Positions 7,558-16,442 of a DNA stretch of 64,000 nt are shown one piece after another; positions within the stretch are counted from its first letter, which is position 1, and the number at the start of each line of letters is the position of its first letter. The stretch is from Rudanella paleaurantiibacter. GTDB lineage: Bacteria; Bacteroidota; Bacteroidia; Cytophagales; Spirosomataceae. The translations under genes and the position numbers were made by a program. The stretch is from assembly GCF_009184635.1 (NCBI RefSeq), contig NZ_WELI01000009.1:1-64000 (forward strand). Reading direction: 5' to 3'. The notes beneath the pieces were generated by a model that saw only the letters and a list, made by a program, of their open reading frames with translations, had not been told where the DNA came from and searched no databases.

Positions 7558-8550
7558 ATGCTATTTTCTATCGACGCTCAGCCTTTTGGCGTTTTACCCA
7601 CTGCCGAAACAAGTGAGCCCATCCTCGAATACTTCGTCAAATACACCGAAACAGGCGAAGGCTTTTCCATACTGCCGGCTTATGGCGGCATTCTGCGGCA
7701 ACTGGTTTTGGGGCCCAAATCGCTGCTCATCAATGTGCTGCGCGCCCCCGACTCGCCACAGGCCCTCTTTACCGACGAAACCTACGCGAGTGCGTTGCTG
7801 TACCCGTTCCCGAGCCGGATTCGGCACGGCATTTACCGGTTTGAGGGCGAAGAGTACGCCCTCCCCATGAACGAGACCGCCCGCGACAATGCCATTCATG
7901 GGTTGGTACACCCCCAACCGTTTGAAGTGATCGGGCAGGACATATCCGACGAGAAAGCCCAACTGACGGTACGCTACACTAACGCCGAACCAATCAAAGG
8001 GTATCCGTTTCCGTTTTCACTAACCGTTTCGTACATTCTGACCCCGCCCCCGGCCGATCAGCCTAACCAGTCGTGCACATTGACTCTCGATTTTTCGGCG
8101 CTCAACACCGGAGATACGCGCTGCCCGGCTTCGTTCGGGTGGCACCCGTATTTTAGTCTGAACGGTGAAGAAACCGATGCGCTGACCATCGACATGCCCG
8201 TGAGCGAACTGATTCACCTCGACGAGAACCTGTTACCGACCGGCCGATCACCGTTTGAGGGTCAGGGCATTCTGGCCCTGCGCGACCGGAATCTGGACAA
8301 TGCGTTCCGGGTACTATCGAAGCCTGAGGGTGTTACTACGGTGTTGCATTCGCCCCGGCAGCAACTGTCCCTGCACGTTTGGCAAGACGCGGCTTTTCCG
8401 TATCTTGTGGTGTACACACCCGGCCGACGCGACCATATTGCCATTGAACCACTGACAGCCAATGTCAACGCCTTCAACAACAACGAGGGGCTTTCGGTAC
8501 TCGAACCGGGCGACGCCCTCCAGGGGCAGATTAAAGTTTGGGTTGGGTAA
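7558..8550 (+). CDS. Aldose 1-epimerase family protein
   Basis: 330 residues. It should interconvert anomers of an aldose or sugar phosphate through a beta-sandwich active site. The key positions are visible: substrate-binding NAIHGLVH (about 112-119), the catalytic His in FGWHPYF (about 197-203) and the general-base Glu in IAIEPLT (about 302-308). There is no clear signal peptide, so it is probably cytosolic, unlike many secreted GalM proteins of the phylum. The divergent subfamily (YeaD/LacX-like or GalM) cannot be fixed. It is a single gene ending in a shared hairpin terminator. Confidence 0.88.
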   Translation: MLFSIDAQPFGVLPTAETSEPILEYFVKYTETGEGFSILPAYGGILRQLVLGPKSLLINVLRAPDSPQALFTDETYASALLYPFPSRIRHGIYRFEGEEYALPMNETARDNAIHGLVHPQPFEVIGQDISDEKAQLTVRYTNAEPIKGYPFPFSLTVSYILTPPPADQPNQSCTLTLDFSALNTGDTRCPASFGWHPYFSLNGEETDALTIDMPVSELIHLDENLLPTGRSPFEGQGILALRDRNLDNAFRVLSKPEGVTTVLHSPRQQLSLHVWQDAAFPYLVVYTPGRRDHIAIEPLTANVNAFNNNEGLSVLEPGDALQGQIKVWVG

Positions 8551-8561
8551 TCCGAGCGGAC

Positions 8562-8599
8562 AAAAAACCGGGCAAGCGAGGCCGCTTGCCCGGTTTTTT
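8562..8599. terminator. Bidirectional terminator
   Basis: A perfect 17-bp stem (8562-8578 with 8583-8599), GC-rich core CCGGGCAAGCG, 4-base loop and A6/T6 flanks. It lies between the convergent epimerase and M48 protease genes. Confidence 0.9.
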
Positions 8600-8609
8600 G
8601 TTCAGTGCT

Positions 8610-9440
8610 CTACCGGCGGGCCGTTTGGCGATAGTACTTCATAGCATCGGGGATTTGATTCTGAATATCCCGAATCCGGCGAGAGTCAGATGGGTGCGTC
8701 GACAAAAACTCAGGGGGTTTCTGACCGCTACCGGCGCGGGCCATTCGAGTCCAGAACCCAACCGCTTCATTGGGGTTATAGCCCGCCATCGCCATAAAAA
8801 TCAGACCTAGTTTATCGGCCTCCAGCTCCTGTTTCCGGCTGTGCGGCAACGCCCGTCCCACCTGATAGGCAATCGGTAGCACGGCCCCAGCCGCCTGTAA
8901 TAACATAGCACTCGTTTGTTGCGGTCGCGACTGGGCCACGGCCCCCAGAGCCAACTGACCGCCCTGTAACAGGTTACTGGCAATCAGGCTCTCGCTCATG
9001 CGCTCATTACCATGTTCGGCAATGGCGTGCGAAATCTCGTGCCCCATCACGGTAGCCACTCCGGCTTCGTTTTGGGTATAAGGCAAAATGCCCGTGTAAA
9101 AGGCCACCTTTCCGCCGGGCATACACCAGGCGTTTACCTGCGGACTCTGAATAAGGGTAAACTCCCACTGAAACCCTTCGAGCCGGTCGGCAAAATTGTT
9201 GGCCCGCAGGTAACTTTCCATAGCGGTACGCAGCCGGTTGCCCACACGCTGAATCATCTGGGCATCGTTGCCGGAGCGGATTACCCGGCTGGTATCCAGT
9301 ACCCCCCGGTAATTACTGAAGCTGAGTGGAAGGAGTTCGCTATTCGGAACCAGCAGGAGTTGCTTACGGCCCGAAAGGGGTACGCGCTGGCAACCAATCG
9401 CCAGGGCGAGGGCCAACGTCATCATCATTACTTTTTTCAT
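8610..9440 (-). CDS. M48-family metalloprotease lipoprotein
   Basis: 276 residues from ATG at 9438-9440, chosen because it starts the lipoprotein signal MKKVMMMTLALALAIGC, with Cys17 as the likely lipidated residue. The zinc site is HEISH (134-138), with the third ligand Glu207 in ELEADK. The NAWCMPGGKVAFYTGIL strand ahead of HEXXH is typical of the BepA/LoiP/YcaL class of periplasmic proteases that clear misfolded outer-membrane proteins. It is probably anchored in the periplasm. It stands alone. Confidence 0.93.
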   Translation of the reverse strand: MKKVMMMTLALALAIGCQRVPLSGRKQLLLVPNSELLPLSFSNYRGVLDTSRVIRSGNDAQMIQRVGNRLRTAMESYLRANNFADRLEGFQWEFTLIQSPQVNAWCMPGGKVAFYTGILPYTQNEAGVATVMGHEISHAIAEHGNERMSESLIASNLLQGGQLALGAVAQSRPQQTSAMLLQAAGAVLPIAYQVGRALPHSRKQELEADKLGLIFMAMAGYNPNEAVGFWTRMARAGSGQKPPEFLSTHPSDSRRIRDIQNQIPDAMKYYRQTARR

Positions 9441-9544
9441 CGTTCGTGTCTGGTTGAGTAAATCCCTATGGTACAAAAGCAGTCCAGAACCCCGATTTGT
9501 TCAGCTTTTTTAGAATGAGGTTCGGTCGGCCCATAGATACTCCT

Positions 9545-9552
9545 TAGATTTG
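9545..9552 (+). promoter_or_regulatory. Putative -7 box for the FAH-family gene
   Basis: TAGATTTG matches TAnnTTTG exactly, 54 bases before the ATG at 9607. The -33 position has only a weak TTCGG at about 9521-9525. Confidence 0.4.
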
Positions 9553-9606
9553 TGACGCATCTAAACGTTTAAGAGGCTGGCCTATCGGCCACTGCCCAGG
9601 TCGAGT

Positions 9607-10218
9607 ATGAAAATTATCTGCGTGGGGCGTAACTACGCCGAACACATTCGGGAGCTGAACAATGAGCAACCCGATGATCCTGTGATTTTTCTGAAGCCCG
9701 AAACGGCCGTTCCCCTGAAAAACGAGCCCTTTTTCTACCCCGACTTCTCCAACGACGTACACCACGAGGTTGAGATTCTGGTAAAGATCAACCGGGTTGG
9801 CAAAAACATTGACGCCAAGTTTGCCCATAAATACTACGATGAAATCGGGATCGGGATTGACTTCACGGCCCGCGATGTGCAGAGCAAACTGAAAGCCAAA
9901 GGGCTGCCCTGGGAACTGGCCAAAGCCTTCAACGGCTCGGCTCCAATCTCGCCGTTTGTTCCTAAAACCGACTTTGCCGACCTGAACAACATTAATTTCC
10001 GGCTCGACATAAACGGCGAAACCCGGCAGCAGGGCAACACCAGTCTGATGTTGTTCAAGATTGATTACCTCATCTCGTTTGTGTCGCGGTATTTTCTGCT
10101 TCAGAAAGGCGACATTCTGTTTACGGGGACGCCCAAAGGCGTAGGTCCGGTTCAGGTAGGCGATACCCTCACGGCCTATATTGAAGACCGTAAGCTCCTT
10201 GAAATTGGGGTGAAATAA
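9607..10218 (+). CDS. Fumarylacetoacetate hydrolase (FAH) family protein
   Basis: 203 residues, the single-domain FAH type that hydrolyses acylpyruvates or decarboxylates oxaloacetate. Motifs are GRNYAEHI, FLKPETAV, HHEVEILVKI (metal-binding Glu residues), IGIDFTARDVQ, KAFNGSAPISPFV and FTGTPKGVGPVQVGD. No signal peptide, so cytosolic. The M23 peptidase gene starts 12 bases after its stop, suggesting co-transcription although no functional link is obvious. Substrate cannot be predicted. Confidence 0.92.
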   Translation: MKIICVGRNYAEHIRELNNEQPDDPVIFLKPETAVPLKNEPFFYPDFSNDVHHEVEILVKINRVGKNIDAKFAHKYYDEIGIGIDFTARDVQSKLKAKGLPWELAKAFNGSAPISPFVPKTDFADLNNINFRLDINGETRQQGNTSLMLFKIDYLISFVSRYFLLQKGDILFTGTPKGVGPVQVGDTLTAYIEDRKLLEIGVK

Positions 10219-10230
10219 GCTCGTACTGTT

Positions 10231-12261
10231 TTGAAGAATCGAATTGCCCTTTTCTTTTTGTCGATTGCCAGCCTTGGTACAGGTCTTCTGGCTTCTGGTC
10301 AGACACCCAAACCAGCCCCGAATGGGCGACCACCTGTCCGACAGGTAGTTGTGCCCGGTTATTTTATGTTTCCGATACAGCCGGGGGGGCAAAACTCGCT
10401 CTCCGGCGGCATGGGCGACCTCCGGGCCAATCACTTCCATGCCGGTCTTGACATCCGCACGGGCGGCCGCGAGGGCCTACCCGTGTACGCTGCTGCCGAC
10501 GGGTACGTGTCGCGCATTGCCGTGTTTACGGGTGGGTACGGCAACGTTATTTTTCTGAAGCACCCCAACGGGATGACCACCGTGTACGGGCACCTCAAAA
10601 CACTCAACGACACCCTCGGCACCTACCTCCGCACCGAACAATACCGCAAACAAACGTTTGAGATTGACCTGCGCCCGGCACCGGGACAGTATCCGGTTCG
10701 GAAAGGCGACATCATTGCCCTGTCGGGGAATACTGGCGGTTCGGGGGGGCCGCACCTGCACTTCGAGATTCGCGACGAACGCGACAACCTCATCAACCCA
10801 CTGCTGTATAACTTCCGCGAACTACGCGACGAAGTCCCCCCCTATTTCGAACGCATTGCCCTGCGCACGCTGACCCCCGGCTCAAGGCTCAACGGCGAGT
10901 ACGCGCGGCAAAGTTTTGCACCGGTTCGGCGGGCCGATGGTTCGTATGGCCTGAATCAATCTATCACGGCTGCGGGCCTGATTGGCCTCGAAATTCTCGC
11001 CTACGACAAAACAACAGGCTCACCCTACCGCAATGGTATCAACTGCGTGGAGGTGAAGCTCGACGGGCGCGAGATGTTTACGTATAACATGGACTCGTTT
11101 CCGCACGAAGAAACCCGCTTCATCAACGTCCACATGGACTATGAAACCGAGCGGCTCTTCGGGCAACGGTATCACCGGTGTTACGTAGCCGACGGCAATC
11201 AGCTGTCTTTGTACCATACCGATCAGCCCCATATTCAGGCCCGGCGCGGTCGGTTGCCGCTCATGGATGGCAAGCCCCACGACGTAACCGTAACCCTATT
11301 CGATTCGTACCAGAACTCGGCGGTATTGCGCTTTACGGTACAACCCGATTCGTCGGCTAGCAACCTCCCCCTGCGCCTGAAGCCTTCCAACCAGGCCGAA
11401 GCAGCCACGATTACTACGGACCAAAACGTACTTAAGCTGGCCATTCGGAACCTACCCGACTCCCTGCCACCAGCCGCCCGTTTGTTTGAAGGTAAGAACG
11501 TAACCGAACAGCCAGCCAGCTACGTACACAACAACGCGGCTGTATACCTGATCGACCTCAACACGCACCTGCCTGAGGCCGTTATGGTCGGGGCCGGACG
11601 CGTGGCAACTAACCTCAAGAAACGGGTAACCCCCGGCCGTGACGAGACCTATGAAGACGGCACCGTGAGCCTGAATTTTGGCGCTAAAACCCTGTTCGAC
11701 ACACTCTATCTGGCTGTGCGGTCGTTGCCCGGCGGAGGATTGGAGATTAACCAGAACACGATTCCGCTCAACGAGCCGCTGGGCGTGGTCTGGAATACAG
11801 CCGGTGTGGCCGATACAGCCCGCACTAAGGCGTACCTCGTTGATAAAGTGGGCCGTGAACGGTACGTGGGCGGGAGCTGGCAAAAAAACAAGCTATCATT
11901 CAAAACCCGGGAGTTGGGACGGTTTCAGCTGCTCACCGACGCTACGCCCCCGCAGGCACAGCTTCTGTCGCTGCAACCCAACGGTATCTCGGCCCGCATT
12001 ACCGACGACCGGTCGGGCATCCGGTCGTTCCGGGCGATGGTCGACGGGCAGTGGCTGCTGATGCAGTACGACTACAAACGAGCCCTGCTATGGTCGGATA
12101 AGCTAAACGCCCAGGAACCTTTCCCCGACGGGGCCGAAGTACTCCTCGAAGTGACCGACAACGCGGGTAACGTCACCTCCGTACAAGGCGTGGTGTCGGT
12201 TCCGAAACCGAAGGCCAAGCCTAAAGCCAAGCCAACCGCCCGTAAAAAACGCCGACGTTAA
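10231..12261 (+). CDS. M23 (LytM-type) peptidase, secreted
   Basis: 676 residues from a TTG start at 10231. This is the only start between the stop of the preceding gene and the signal peptide (KNRIALFFLSIASLGTG). The peptidase domain (about 60-190) has zinc ligands His70 and Asp74 in HFHAGLD, and His175/His177 in PHLHFEI. The remaining 480 residues are beta-rich, likely Ig-like domains, and the C-terminus is a Lys/Ala/Pro tail. Such enzymes cut peptidoglycan cross-links in the periplasm or serve as division-linked activators. M23 proteins of this long form are common in the phylum. Confidence 0.92.
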   Translation: MKNRIALFFLSIASLGTGLLASGQTPKPAPNGRPPVRQVVVPGYFMFPIQPGGQNSLSGGMGDLRANHFHAGLDIRTGGREGLPVYAAADGYVSRIAVFTGGYGNVIFLKHPNGMTTVYGHLKTLNDTLGTYLRTEQYRKQTFEIDLRPAPGQYPVRKGDIIALSGNTGGSGGPHLHFEIRDERDNLINPLLYNFRELRDEVPPYFERIALRTLTPGSRLNGEYARQSFAPVRRADGSYGLNQSITAAGLIGLEILAYDKTTGSPYRNGINCVEVKLDGREMFTYNMDSFPHEETRFINVHMDYETERLFGQRYHRCYVADGNQLSLYHTDQPHIQARRGRLPLMDGKPHDVTVTLFDSYQNSAVLRFTVQPDSSASNLPLRLKPSNQAEAATITTDQNVLKLAIRNLPDSLPPAARLFEGKNVTEQPASYVHNNAAVYLIDLNTHLPEAVMVGAGRVATNLKKRVTPGRDETYEDGTVSLNFGAKTLFDTLYLAVRSLPGGGLEINQNTIPLNEPLGVVWNTAGVADTARTKAYLVDKVGRERYVGGSWQKNKLSFKTRELGRFQLLTDATPPQAQLLSLQPNGISARITDDRSGIRSFRAMVDGQWLLMQYDYKRALLWSDKLNAQEPFPDGAEVLLEVTDNAGNVTSVQGVVSVPKPKAKPKAKPTARKKRRR

Positions 12262-12285
12262 CCCCAACTTGTAAACAAAACCACC

Positions 12286-12738
12286 ATGACCAAACTGAAG
12301 CCCGGCGATCCGGCTCCCGATTTCGAGACGACCGACCAGAACGGCCACCCCCTAAAATTATCTGATTATCGGGGCAAAAAAGTTGTTTTGTACTTTTACC
12401 CCAAAGACGACACCTCGGGTTGTACGGCTCAGGCCTGTAACCTCCGCGACAACTACGCCCAATTACGGGCCGCTGGCTACGAAGTACTAGGCGTGAGTAT
12501 CGACGGGGAGAAGTCGCACCAGAAGTTTATTGGTAAGTATGAGTTACCGTTTTCACTCATTGCCGATACCAATAAGCAGGTAGTTGAAGCGTACGGCGTG
12601 TGGCAGGAAAAATCGATGTACGGCCGTAAATACATGGGTACCGTACGCACCACATTCCTGATCGACGAAAACGGCCTTATTACCGACATCATCGACAAAG
12701 TAGATACAAAGAAGCACACAGATCAAATTTTAAAATAG
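12286..12738 (+). CDS. bcp: Thioredoxin-dependent peroxiredoxin, Bcp/PrxQ type
   Basis: 150 residues. It reduces hydrogen peroxide and organic peroxides in the cytosol with thioredoxin. The active site is YPKDDTSGCTAQACNLRD, with peroxidatic Cys46 and a resolving Cys51 five residues on, the arrangement of atypical two-Cys BCP enzymes. VLGVSIDGEKSH and TFLIDENG are also as expected. It starts 24 bases after the M23 gene and may share its transcript. Confidence 0.96.
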   Translation: MTKLKPGDPAPDFETTDQNGHPLKLSDYRGKKVVLYFYPKDDTSGCTAQACNLRDNYAQLRAAGYEVLGVSIDGEKSHQKFIGKYELPFSLIADTNKQVVEAYGVWQEKSMYGRKYMGTVRTTFLIDENGLITDIIDKVDTKKHTDQILK

Positions 12739-12833
12739 TTTACAGTGTCTGGCTTACAGCTTACAGGAACTGACGCTTAAATAAAAGGGCTTCGTGAACT
12801 GAAAACAGTAAACCGAAAACTGTAGACTTGAAA
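12735..12833. repeat. Degenerate family A inverted repeat
   Basis: TTTACAGTGTCTGGCTTACAG near the left and CAGTAAACCGAAAACTGTAGAC near the right resemble the family A arms but pair only in part. It lies between bcp and the transketolase genes. The spacing and position match the better copies at 827-926 and 14661-14751. Confidence 0.45.
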
Positions 12834-12836
12834 ACT

Positions 12837-13694
12837 ATGGAAATACAACAACTCGAACACGTCGCTACTGCCGTTCGGCGCGACATTGTACGGATGGTGA
12901 ACGCGGTTAACTCCGGCCACCCCGGCGGCTCATTAGGCTGCACCGATTTTATGGTTGCCCTCTATTTTGAGGTGATGAACCTGAAAACCGACGATGGTGG
13001 GCAGGTAGTATTTGATATGGACGCCCGCGACGAAGACGTTTTCTTCCTGTCGAACGGTCATATTTCTCCGCTCTTTTACTCTGTACTGGCGCGCCGGGGC
13101 TACTTCCCGATTTCGGAGCTGAGCACCTTCCGGAAGCTGGACAGCCGCTTGCAGGGCCACCCCACTACGGCTGAGCACCTGCCGGGTGTACGCATTGCGT
13201 CGGGTTCGCTGGGACAGGGCCTGTCGGTAGCCTGCGGGGCGGCTTTGGCCAAGAAACTCAACGGCGATCCCAACCACGTGTACGTACTTATGGGCGACGG
13301 TGAGCAGCAGGAGGGTCAGGTTTGGGAAGGCGCCATGTTTGCCCCCCACCACAAACTGGGCAACCTGACAGCCGTAATCGACCTCAACGGACAACAGATC
13401 GACGGGCCTACTTCGCTGGTGATGAACAACCGCGACCTGGGAGCCAAGTACGAAGCTTTCGGCTGGCACGTGGAGCATATGGAGGGCAACAACATGGCCG
13501 AAGTAGTAACCAAGCTCAAAGAATCACGCCAGGACCCCGATGTGCCAACCCTCATTCTGATGCATACCGAAATGGGCTACGGCGTCGATTACATGATGGG
13601 TAGCCACAAATGGCACGGCGTAGCTCCCAATGCCGAGCAACTTGTTACGGCCCTCAATCAGTTGCCGCTCACGGCGGGTATGTCGGACTATTGA
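12837..13694 (+). CDS. tktA: Transketolase, N-terminal (thiamine-binding) subunit
   Basis: 285 residues from ATG at 12837. A TTG nine bases upstream is in frame but less likely. With the next gene it makes a split transketolase that moves two-carbon units between sugar phosphates using thiamine pyrophosphate. NSGHPGGSLGCTDF, SNGHISPLFY, GSLGQGLSVACGAAL and the cofactor motif GDGEQQEGQVWEG are typical, ending in GSHKWHGVAPN. The partner starts 13 bases after the stop, so the two are one operon. Split transketolases are common in Bacteroidetes and archaea. Confidence 0.95.
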   Translation: MEIQQLEHVATAVRRDIVRMVNAVNSGHPGGSLGCTDFMVALYFEVMNLKTDDGGQVVFDMDARDEDVFFLSNGHISPLFYSVLARRGYFPISELSTFRKLDSRLQGHPTTAEHLPGVRIASGSLGQGLSVACGAALAKKLNGDPNHVYVLMGDGEQQEGQVWEGAMFAPHHKLGNLTAVIDLNGQQIDGPTSLVMNNRDLGAKYEAFGWHVEHMEGNNMAEVVTKLKESRQDPDVPTLILMHTEMGYGVDYMMGSHKWHGVAPNAEQLVTALNQLPLTAGMSDY

Positions 13695-13707
13695 TCAGAA
13701 CACAATC

Positions 13708-14661
13708 ATGAAAAAATACGAATACACCGAAAAGAAAGACACCCGTTCGGGCTTCGGCGCGGGCATTTATGAGCTGGGCAAAACCAACCCCAACGTGGTG
13801 GCCCTCACGGCCGATTTGGCGGGTTCGCTTAAGCTCGAAAACTTTATCAAGGATTTCCCCGACCGGTACATTCAGTGCGGTATTGCCGAGGCCAACATGA
13901 TTGGGGTTTCAGCGGGCCTTACCATTGGCGGTAAAATTCCGTTTGCCACCACGTTTGCCAATTTCGCTACGGGCCGGGTGTACGACCAGATTCGGCAGTC
14001 GGTGTGCTATTCTAACAAGAACGTTAAAATCTGTGCTTCGCACGCTGGCCTGACCCTGGGCGAAGACGGAGCCACACACCAGATTCTGGAAGACCTGGGC
14101 ATGATGAAAATGCTGCCCAACATGACTGTTATTAACCCCTGCGACTTTAACCAGACCAAGGCCGCTACCCTGGCCATTGCCGAGCACGATGGCCCCGTTT
14201 ACCTGCGTTTCGGACGTCCGGTTGTGCCTATTTTCACTCCGGCCGATCAGAAGTTCGTGATCGGGAAAGCGTGGCATGTGAACGAAGGAACAGCCGTTTC
14301 GATTTTCGCAACGGGCCATTTGGTATGGGAGGCCATCAAGGCAGGCGAAATGCTGGCCGAAGAAGGCATCGAAGCCGACATTATCAATATTCACACGATT
14401 AAGCCCCTCGACGAGGAGGCTATTCTCGAATCGGTGAAGAAAACAGGTTGCGCAGTGTCAGCCGAAGAGCACATGCTCAACGGCGGTCTGGGCGACAGCG
14501 TGGCGCAGGTGCTGGCACGTAACCTCCCGGCTCCGCTCGAAATGATTGGCGTACACGATACCTTTGGCGAAAGCGGCACGCCCGATCAGCTGATGATCAA
14601 GTACGGCCTCACGGCAGACAAAATTGTGGAAGCCGCCAAAAAGGCAATGTCAAGAAAATGA
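13708..14661 (+). CDS. tktB: Transketolase, C-terminal subunit
   Basis: 317 residues from ATG at 13708; the in-frame extension upstream overlaps the partner gene and was rejected. It holds the pyrimidine-binding and C-terminal domains. DLAGSLKLENF, RYIQCGIAEANMIGVSAGLT (the Glu in IAEAN activates thiamine), FATTFANFATGRVYDQIRQ and SHAGLTLGEDGATHQ follow the family. The C-terminal domain has NIHTIKPLDEEA and HMLNGGLGD. A family A repeat follows the stop. Confidence 0.95.
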   Translation: MKKYEYTEKKDTRSGFGAGIYELGKTNPNVVALTADLAGSLKLENFIKDFPDRYIQCGIAEANMIGVSAGLTIGGKIPFATTFANFATGRVYDQIRQSVCYSNKNVKICASHAGLTLGEDGATHQILEDLGMMKMLPNMTVINPCDFNQTKAATLAIAEHDGPVYLRFGRPVVPIFTPADQKFVIGKAWHVNEGTAVSIFATGHLVWEAIKAGEMLAEEGIEADIINIHTIKPLDEEAILESVKKTGCAVSAEEHMLNGGLGDSVAQVLARNLPAPLEMIGVHDTFGESGTPDQLMIKYGLTADKIVEAAKKAMSRK

Positions 14662-14751
14662 GTTTACAGTTTACGGTTTAGAGTTTACAGTGTGCTGGCG
14701 CATATTAACCGCTTCGCGCAACTGTAAACTCTAAACCGTAAACTGCAAACT
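14661..14751. repeat. Inverted repeat, family A, best copy
   Basis: Two 31-base arms, 14661-14691 and 14721-14751, are reverse complements with one mismatch. The spacer is 29 bases. It fills the gap between the transketolase and sigma-factor genes, which point the same way. A transcript through it would form a very stable hairpin, but there is no U run at its end. Confidence 0.9.
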
Positions 14752-14760
14752 AACCTCCCT

Positions 14761-15321
14761 ATGACTGACCAGGAACTGTTAGAAAAATTTCGCGATCCGT
14801 CGAGCCGGAATTATGCCTTTAACCTGATGGTGCGTAAGTACCAGCAGAAAATCTATTGGCATATCCGGAAGATGGTGATTGACCACGATGATGCCAACGA
14901 CCTTACGCAGGAAACGTTCATCAAAGTGTGGTCGAGTCTGGAACAGTTTCGGGGTGATAGTCAGTTGTATACGTGGATTTACCGCATTGCTACCAACGAG
15001 TGTTTGAACTTCCTGAATAAAAAACGTCGGCGCTTCTTCCTGCCTATTGGCGATGTGGAGGGCGAGCTGATGGAGAAATTGGAAGAAAATTCGGACTTCA
15101 CCACCTCCGGGGGCGACATCAGTGGCGATGAGGTTCAGTTGAAACTTCAGAAAGCTTTATTAAAATTGCCTGATAAACAGCGACTCGTGTTTAACATGAA
15201 GTACTTCGACGACATGAAATACGAGGATATTGCTGCCATCACGGGCACGTCGGTAGGTGCATTGAAAGCATCATACCACCTGGCCGTGAAGAAAATTGAG
15301 GATTTTCTAAACAATGATTAA
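14761..15321 (+). CDS. RNA polymerase sigma factor, ECF-like sigma-70 family
   Basis: 186 residues. Region 2 covers about 20-85, with DDANDLTQETFIKVW (the -10-binding helix) and LYTWIYRIATNECLNFLNKK. Region 4 covers about 125-183, with LPDKQRLVFNMKYFDDMKYEDIA and the recognition helix TGTSVGALKASYHLAVKK. No region 1.1 or 3 is seen, so it is the short extracytoplasmic-function type. It is followed by a one-span membrane protein and a Spy-like periplasmic protein, an arrangement that suggests an envelope-responsive regulon. The target promoters are unknown. Confidence 0.93.
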   Translation: MTDQELLEKFRDPSSRNYAFNLMVRKYQQKIYWHIRKMVIDHDDANDLTQETFIKVWSSLEQFRGDSQLYTWIYRIATNECLNFLNKKRRRFFLPIGDVEGELMEKLEENSDFTTSGGDISGDEVQLKLQKALLKLPDKQRLVFNMKYFDDMKYEDIAAITGTSVGALKASYHLAVKKIEDFLNND

Positions 15322-15374
15322 ACCCCTGCCGTACCTGTCTGTCCAATACGTAAAATATCGGTCCACAACACGCT

Positions 15375-15854
15375 ATGAATGAGAAACGATACATACGGCT
15401 CGATGAACTTGATGCGGGACATCCGCTCCGAAAGCACCCGATTGAGGCTACCAACCTCGGCGTGCCCGACGGCTATTTTGATGCCCTCCCGCACCAGATT
15501 CAGGAACGGGTCGTAACGAAACAGCACGGTTGGTCGATAAACTGGTCGTGGCAACGGTCGGTGGCTTCGTTGGCGGGTGCTGGCTTGGTAGCAGCGTTGG
15601 TTTGGGTGACCTGGCCCGCCCGGCAAGACTCCCTCGGACAGGAGAGCCTCGCTGACGTCAGCAATACGGCCATCACGAATTACCTTGACGAACAGGGCGT
15701 TAGCTCCATGGACCTGGCTGACTACACCCCGATTCAGCAATCGTTTGATTCCGAAGCCATCGAAACGCAGCTTCAGGACGTCAACCCGGAAGTAATTCAG
15801 GAAGAGATTGACCTCGACGTGGTAGCTGAAGATATGGCAAACGTAAACTCCTAA
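15375..15854 (+). CDS. One-span membrane protein, candidate anti-sigma factor
   Basis: 159 residues, no family recognised with confidence. A cytoplasmic-looking N-terminus of about 60 residues (with NLGVPDGYFDALPHQIQERV) precedes one hydrophobic segment (SVASLAGAGLVAALVWVTW, about 62-80), then an acidic tail rich in Asp, Glu and Gln. VPDGYFDxLxxxIxxRV is a segment I know from proteins next to ECF sigma genes in Bacteroidetes. Position 53 bases after the sigma gene and the membrane topology fit an anti-sigma or related membrane sensor. No zinc-type ZAS motif is visible, so this role is inference. Confidence 0.7.
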   Translation: MNEKRYIRLDELDAGHPLRKHPIEATNLGVPDGYFDALPHQIQERVVTKQHGWSINWSWQRSVASLAGAGLVAALVWVTWPARQDSLGQESLADVSNTAITNYLDEQGVSSMDLADYTPIQQSFDSEAIETQLQDVNPEVIQEEIDLDVVAEDMANVNS

Positions 15855-15879
15855 ATGATTTTATAAATACACCTGAGAT

Positions 15880-16311
15880 ATGAAACACGTAGTAATGGGC
15901 TGGCTGATGATGATGACATTGTTACCAGCGGTCAGCACCGTCCAGGCCCAGGACGATGGACGACAGAAAATTGAGTCAGCGAAGATCGGCCACATAACCA
16001 ACCGCATTAACCTGACCCCCGAGCAGGCTCCGCAGTTTTGGCCGATTTACAACGAATACAGCGCCCGGAAGCGGGAACTGAACCAGAAAGTTCGGCAGCT
16101 GAACACCCGTTCGGTGCAGCAGGGCCTATCGGAGCAGGATGTTCTGAACAACCTGCGCGAAAGCAACAACGCTAAACAAAAAATTGCGGACCTTGACCAG
16201 GAGTACATGCCGCGTTTTCTGAAAGTGATTTCACCGGCTCAACTGGCTGAGCTTCAAAACGCCGAACGGTCGTTCAACCAAATGCTGTTGAAGCGACTGA
16301 ACAAAGACTAA
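15880..16311 (+). CDS. Periplasmic LTxxQ-type protein (Spy/CpxP-like)
   Basis: 143 residues. A signal peptide (about 1-24, ending VQAQ) precedes a helical, highly charged domain. An LTxxQ motif occurs as LTPEQAPQFWP, and a second, ISPAQLAELQ, lies near the C-terminus, as in the Spy/CpxP chaperone family and Bacteroidetes heavy-metal sensor proteins. It begins 25 bases after the membrane protein and ends in a good terminator. The likely role is a periplasmic chaperone or sensor under control of the sigma factor. Confidence 0.8.
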   Translation: MKHVVMGWLMMMTLLPAVSTVQAQDDGRQKIESAKIGHITNRINLTPEQAPQFWPIYNEYSARKRELNQKVRQLNTRSVQQGLSEQDVLNNLRESNNAKQKIADLDQEYMPRFLKVISPAQLAELQNAERSFNQMLLKRLNKD

Positions 16312-16318
16312 ACGTACG

Positions 16319-16342
16319 GACGAATACAATTCGTCTTTTTTT
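16319..16342 (+). terminator. Intrinsic terminator
   Basis: A perfect 7-bp stem GACGAAT/ATTCGTC with a 3-base loop is followed by seven T residues, right after the Spy-like gene. Confidence 0.85.
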
Positions 16343-16442
16343 GAAAAAAATTATCGTCTGGCAAAATCCGCCCGACTCTCTTCTTCGTAAGTACTTCTGA
16401 TCACGACCCGGAATCGTTGGATCAAGACTATGGAAAGAGAGC

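Noticed and set aside
9544..10440. 298-residue leftward frame opposite the FAH hydrolase
   Set aside because: The FAH hydrolase and the signal peptide of the M23 gene explain both ends; this frame has no recognisable fold.
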